This document shows positions 58,341 through 64,000 of a stretch of 64,000 nucleotides of DNA, one piece after another; position 1 is the stretch's first letter; every line of letters starts with the position of its first letter. A program made the translations under genes and the position numbers. The notes beneath the pieces were generated by a model, which saw only the letters and a program-made list of their open reading frames with translations, was not told the origin of the DNA and did not search any database. Location: the NCBI GenBank assembly GCA_029721435.1, contig CM056573.1, positions 7,477,001 through 7,541,000 on the forward strand, given 5' to 3'. Source of the stretch: Gymnothorax reevesii (lineage: Eukaryota; Chordata; Actinopteri; Anguilliformes; Muraenidae).

Positions 58341-59307
58341 AAAGTCTTTACGGTCTAGTCTTTCCACTCAGGGGCCATCTTGCCAGTGCCTCCATTCTGT
58401 TATTTCCGGCAAACAAGATCAGACTCTTATGCAGTTATGTTTATTTATCATTTGTGTGCATACAGAACTGGTGGTTGCCTAAGCTTGCATAAGATCATGG
58501 ACCTGGTCATGTTAGTCTTGCATGTTGGCATGAAATGTCGAATTAGAACTAGTGGACTAAAATGTGCACCAATATCTTTCAGTTGTCAGGGATGAGATAA
58601 GTCATTTTTAATCCTCTGGACTATAAAAGGGGAATTTGCACCCTGCCAACCTCAATCATGTATCTACAGGAAACTGTTACCAAGGAGGATTGAAGCATTA
58701 AACATGGAGAAATGATCTGTTATGATCATGCTGAGAGCGATTACAAAAACATTACTCTTTCTGGTCAAGTTCAGATGGGAAATTATCCTAGCACAACAAG
58801 CACCACTTACATGAATTAATATTAGACTGATTTTACCATTTGTTCAATTTGGAATTAATGGTACAACCACTACATCTTTTCTGACAAAGCTGGCATTTGC
58901 TTAGGGGGGAAACATTGTGCAGGGCAACTTTTGGAGAATGTTTTTCATTACCGAAAATGCCTATAGAGTAAAGGTAGTTGTGAGGAATCCAGGCATGCTG
59001 GCTGTCATGATGGTGAGCAAAACTAGAGATTTATTTCCTAATAGTTTTTTATGGCTAGGTAACAGTGCCTTCAGACCAGTAGAATCTTCTAAAGATGGTG
59101 TCTGAATCTAGAGTGGATACCAGAGTACTTCGTGATAGATTACTAGTTTCCGGCTTTATGGACCCATGAAGATATCGTCTTGCACTTTTCGTTCTCGTGA
59201 TCTTTGACACGTTGATGACCGTCTGTGCAGCTTGTTTTCCTAAGAGTCCATCAGGAGTGCATACAGACCATACAGCTGTTAACTCCATGTACGGATCTCT
59301 CGTATGC

Positions 59308-59650
59308 AGCTGCTGTGTTCAAATCTGTGGAACTTCAGGCCTATTTTGCATTCCAGTGGAGATATCAAGCTTTCCAACTATCCCTAATAAGTTCCGCTGA
59401 ATTACAGGGAAATGTGTAAAAAATGATGTACCAGATTGATTTTCCACTCGATGTAATGCTGCAGCCATAAAAACTTGCTGTCCTGGGTTTGAATATCTCT
59501 CTGAATATAACCGTGATGTAACTTCAGTGAAGCGCTGCAGCCAGCCGATAGAGAATTTATATGTGACATTGTCTTGCAAAACCAAAAAAGGCCTTTTCTG
59601 ACCAATACTGAAGGTAAAACTTAAGTGAAAAGTTAAAGATTAAGGGTTTG
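59308..59650 (+). repeat. dispersed ~350-bp repeat, copy 4
   Basis: Starts AGCTGCTGTGTTCAAATCTG and contains GTGGAACTTCAGGCC, ACAGGGAAATGTG, TGTAACTTCAGTGAAGCGCT and a GTGACATTGTC block. It ends near TTAAGGGTTTGAAA. It is full length compared with copies 1 and 2. Confidence 0.75.
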
Positions 59651-60950
59651 AAAAGGGCATTTGTCCTCACAAGGCTCACCGTGTGAGTGAGTTATATACC
59701 GCCTTCATGTCTCTCTTGTGTCAGACGGGGGCTCAAATTCTGCTGTTTCATTTCAGCCTAACCTGGCCATTCAGTCAAAAATGTTTTGACATTTACTAGG
59801 CAGACGATTGTATTGGCTGCATTTCCAGCAGAACAGGAGGGCAGCCAGCCAGAGCGGCGCCATGTTACTCTGCACTGTATAGCAGCCCAGTGTATGACTG
59901 ACCAATCATTTTTCTGTTTCAGCAAATAACTCCGGGGCATAACCCTCTCTGAACAATGGTTGGCACATTGGGTGACTGATGCCTCACGTACCGTCATGTC
60001 ACAAGACGACAGATCTCTAACCCTGTGTGTTAACACTCTGTGCGTGCCCTCGCAACTTCATGAGTAGTGTTCAGAGGAGCACATCTGTCATAGATCTGTG
60101 TGGCTGCCTCTTGAACGTTAGACGGCGCTCGCATTCAGTGCTGTTGAGTAAACAGTCACCCTGCTGGCGCTGTCTGCTTCAGAATTCCCAAGGTCAGTTG
60201 AGCGCTCATAGATGAGGTCCTCTCGACTGCTCTGGCATACACTTTCCACCAGTGCTAAAGCACATTCACACAGTGGTCAGGAATACCACAAAAGAAAACG
60301 ATAAATGTGTAACTGTGGTTCTGTGACTAAGTGGAAGACTGCCAGGCTCTTGGATCGTTTATGGTGTGCGAGAGTAATCCGGAGACCGAGATAACATCCT
60401 TGCCTCGCAGGCTTCATTAGCCAAAGACATGTCATCTGTCATGAGCTGACTAATCTGGTGTTCAGTGCCAATTAAAACACAAGCCGAGGAGAATTCTAAT
60501 TGTGCTAAAGCAACACTGCCTACCACATTGTCACGGAACAGAGATATATGACTAATAAATGATCCTCTTGCCTAAATTGAACAGAACCCGCCAAACTTGA
60601 GTTTTATCTCCATCATAGATGAGAAGACCAGGAAGCCTGCCTTATAGGTTTTCTAATGCCGTTGTCTATAGCCTAATGCCATCTGGCCTGTGTAACATTA
60701 AAGAAAAACATTTCAACCTTTCCTCTTGTTTTTCGGTTTCAGCGGTGGGTTTTTCTTTGAGATTCCTTCTTTAAGGCAGCATGCTGGAGTCGTTTCTTTG
60801 TTGCTGCAGATGAATTGATTTTTGTGGAATGCTGTTCTCCAAACTGCCTGCTGGGGGCACATGTAGCATCCATTCCACAAACGAGTCTAATATCATCTTC
60901 TGCAGCAGAGATTAGGTTAAGGACAGATTTATCCTTACAGTACATTTTAT

Positions 60951-60978
60951 TGTGGTGTGTGTGTGTGTCTGTGTGTTT
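60951..60978 (+). repeat. (GT)n microsatellite
   Basis: A short GT-rich run with one interruption, about 145 bases before the next VWC2 exon. Confidence 0.8.
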
Positions 60979-61040
60979 TGTGCTTTGTGTACTGTGATGT
61001 GAACGCATTGCATCACATTAATGAGAGAGCCTCTAATTAA

Positions 61041-61905
<865 letters not shown>

Positions 61906-62655
61906 AGGTCGATTCACACCGAGGCGGAGCGGAAAAGCGGCACGGATTTGCGGAATATTCGCGGCATGAAAATTCACACCGACCTCATTGCGAAATTTTG
62001 CGTTCTTGTGTTCCAATTCCACACAGCGGAAAAACAAAGTTGCGAGTTATAATTTAACCTAAGTGAACCACGATAGCAGCAGCAGCGACCATGACATTGT
62101 TTGTATGTATCTGAACCATAACGTTCGCCTCGCAGTCTACTTTTGGACTGACGTAGCCAACGAACGTTTTCCTTATTGATGTCCGGACCTTGGGCTGTTT
62201 CAATAAACTTAATTTGTCCAACCCAGACGAAGCTTCATCATAATTTTCACCTCAGCGACGCACAGCTTTGTGATTTGGTGCACAAAAATTAAACATATGA
62301 AACAGTTAATCGAAAAAAAAACTAATTAGCTAGATCTCTAACTAATATGAAAAAGTAAACTAACTGCGCATATAGCTATAAGATGTCTCGTTAAATTTCA
62401 GTATTAACTGAATACAAGCTATCTAGCCAATCAAAAGGTTAGAATGCTGTGACATCAGTTAAAACAAATTATTTCATTGGCTAAAAGTTCAATTTCGCCC
62501 GCGGATTTTCGCAGAAGCTCAAGTCCGGATGTTTTTTCTGCCACACGGAAATTCCATTTTGGTGTGCAGCTTACATTAGAGCCCTTGGAATTAGCTCCTA
62601 TAAAAATCCGCGCGAATGATTCGCACGGAAATCCGCGCTTGGTGTGAATGGGCCT
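61906..62655. mobile_element. PIF/Harbinger-type MITE, 750 bp
   Basis: The left end AGGTCGATTCACACCGAGGC and the right end GGTGTGAATGGGCCT are inverted with mismatches. A 3-bp TTA duplication lies at 61903-61905 and 62656-62658. The sub-terminal regions are also inverted in theme (GCGGAAAAGCGG against AATCCGCGC). There is no coding frame. The 3-bp TTA target duplication favours PIF/Harbinger. Confidence 0.8.
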
Positions 62656-62930
62656 TTACTAATGCAATCATAATTTTGGTAAGTCTTACTACGTATTGAC
62701 AAGTATCATAGCATAGTCCATTTTATAAAAAAATGCAATTGAGTTGACATACAACGTATTACTACGAGTATATTTGTATAGATTAAATGTAGGCTATGCA
62801 TTTGCAGTGCAAGGTTGATTTTAATCATAACAATTAATGCAAAATTGATTCTATCGGGTCTCAGATGAACACATAACAACCTCTATTAAACAGAGCTTGC
62901 TGTGAAGGAGTAGTAGTTGATCTTAGCTTG
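62656..62930. other. no recognised feature
   Basis: AT-rich intronic sequence. Confidence 0.5.
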
Positions 62931-64000
62931 CTCACTGACTCTTTATCCTCCTTCAAGCAATTCTCCCTGGATACCCTTCTTAAAACTATAATTCATGTGA
63001 AGTCCTCCTCCTGCCCATAAATGTTGTTGCTATGAGACGACTGAAGGAGATTTTACTCACTATTGGTCCTCATTTTTTATCTGATGTTAACTGCTCCCTG
63101 CTCTCTTCTTCTTTTCCCACCTATTTCAAAACTGCCGTAGTCCGTCCACTGCTCAAAAAAAAACATACCTAGACCCTTCCTCTTTAAATGACAGCACACC
63201 TAGCTCTAAACTCCTTTTCTGTCTGAAGATGGAGAAAAAGTTGCTTTTACTCAGCTAGCAACTCATCTGATTTACAGCCTATTCTAAAAATTTCAGTCGC
63301 CAGGCTTTTGTACCCTCCACTGCATGGAAACTGGCAGAGCCGCCTGGAGAAATGTTTTGAAATCTCTGGTGTGACCCTCAAGTGATTCAATCTGTACTTG
63401 AGCTGTGGACATTTTTCTGGCAGCTTTGGCATTTAATATTATCCCCAGCCTCCATGCACTGTGGGGTCCCCCAGGGTTCGATTTTAGGCCCTATCCTCTT
63501 TTTTCCTGTATATGCTACCTCTGTGTGACACAAATGAAATAGTCAATTTCATCTTCATGCTGATGATACACAGCTGTATTTTCCAGTCAGGCCAAATGAT
63601 GAAGCTAGCATAGCCACCCTTCACAAGTGTCTTGTGGACATTAAAAGTTGGGTATCTGATAACTTCCTCCATCTTAATGTAATAAATCTGAGATTATACT
63701 TTTTGGCCCACTCCTCGCAAGACCCCAGACTGGAAAAGACCTTGGTCCATTGTCATCAAAACTAAAGCCCACTGTTAGAAACTTGGGCGTCATATTTGAT
63801 CCTGACCTAAAAACAGCATGTGAAGAAAGTCATCTATACTTGTTTTTTCCACCTGAGAACGTGGCTAAAATCTAAATCTTTCATTTTTTTCTCTAATCTT
63901 ATTAAAGTTGTTTATGCTTATACTGTATTTCTACATGCCTTGACTACTGCAGCTCTCAGTACACCTGTCTTAGCTAAGAGTCCCTTCGCCATCTTCAGTT
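62931..64000 (+). pseudogene. L2-like LINE reverse transcriptase relic, cut by window edge
   Basis: The plus strand shows L2-type landmarks in order: TYFKTAVVRPLL near 63120, GVPQGSILGPIL at 63463-63498 (RT motif), HADDTQLYF near 63557-63583 (catalytic DD), then ASIATLHKCLVDIKSWVSDN and FLHLN (63603-63680). Further blocks are ETWASYLILT (shifted LGVIFDPDL) near 63785 and VKKVIYTCFFHLR near 63822. Frameshifts and stops occur, and a middle part of the RT (around 63240-63430) is reduced. It lies in the VWC2 intron in the sense orientation and continues past the edge. Confidence 0.85.

Overview
This window is intergenic and intronic DNA from a ray-finned fish, most likely a teleost. The evidence is a vertebrate gene with consensus splice sites, plus a fish-type mix of old transposons: many Tc1-like elements, hAT, PIF/Harbinger and TTAA-flanked MITEs, a 5S-rRNA-derived SINE, a tRNA-derived SINE, and L2-, CR1- and L1-type LINE relics. 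The species cannot be named from the sequence. No bacterial gene, CRISPR array, tRNA gene or complete rRNA gene was seen.

One host gene is well supported: VWC2 (brorin), a secreted von Willebrand factor C-domain BMP antagonist, on the + strand. Its first coding exon (49102-49695, phase 0 donor) carries the signal peptide, linker and first VWC domain. The next exon (61122-61251, phase 1 donor) carries most of the second VWC domain. The last coding exon lies beyond the right edge. A TATA-containing, CpG-rich block at about 33934-34282 that ends in a good splice donor is a candidate promoter and non-coding first exon. If so, the gene covers at least 30 kb of the window.

Layout: 1-800 is the end of a Tc1-like element. 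1.8-6.9 kb is a tandem array of an unidentified, degenerate coding-like unit joined to a MITE with TIR GGGCTGGGCGAT. 8.6-12 kb is a Tc1 element with another Tc1 element inserted in its terminal repeat. 12-26 kb is gene-free and holds a few MITEs and the 5S SINE. 26-30.5 kb is a deeply nested complex (Tc1-like > CR1-like LINE > hAT MITE, plus two other insertions). 30.5-33.3 kb is another Tc1 element. 33.9-49 kb is the putative first VWC2 intron, with six Tc1 relics and an L1-type relic. 49-61 kb is the VWC2 coding exons and the intron between them, with three copies of a TTAA-bounded hairpin MITE, an L2-like LINE split by a SINE, and a Tc1 element split by a hAT MITE. 61-64 kb is the next intron, with a Harbinger-like MITE and an L2-like LINE that runs off the edge.

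Every transposon protein seen is broken. Several insertions could be dated relative to each other because target-site duplications or interrupted homology are readable in the sequence. The family assignments for elements rest on remembered resemblance and on visible termini, not on a database search.
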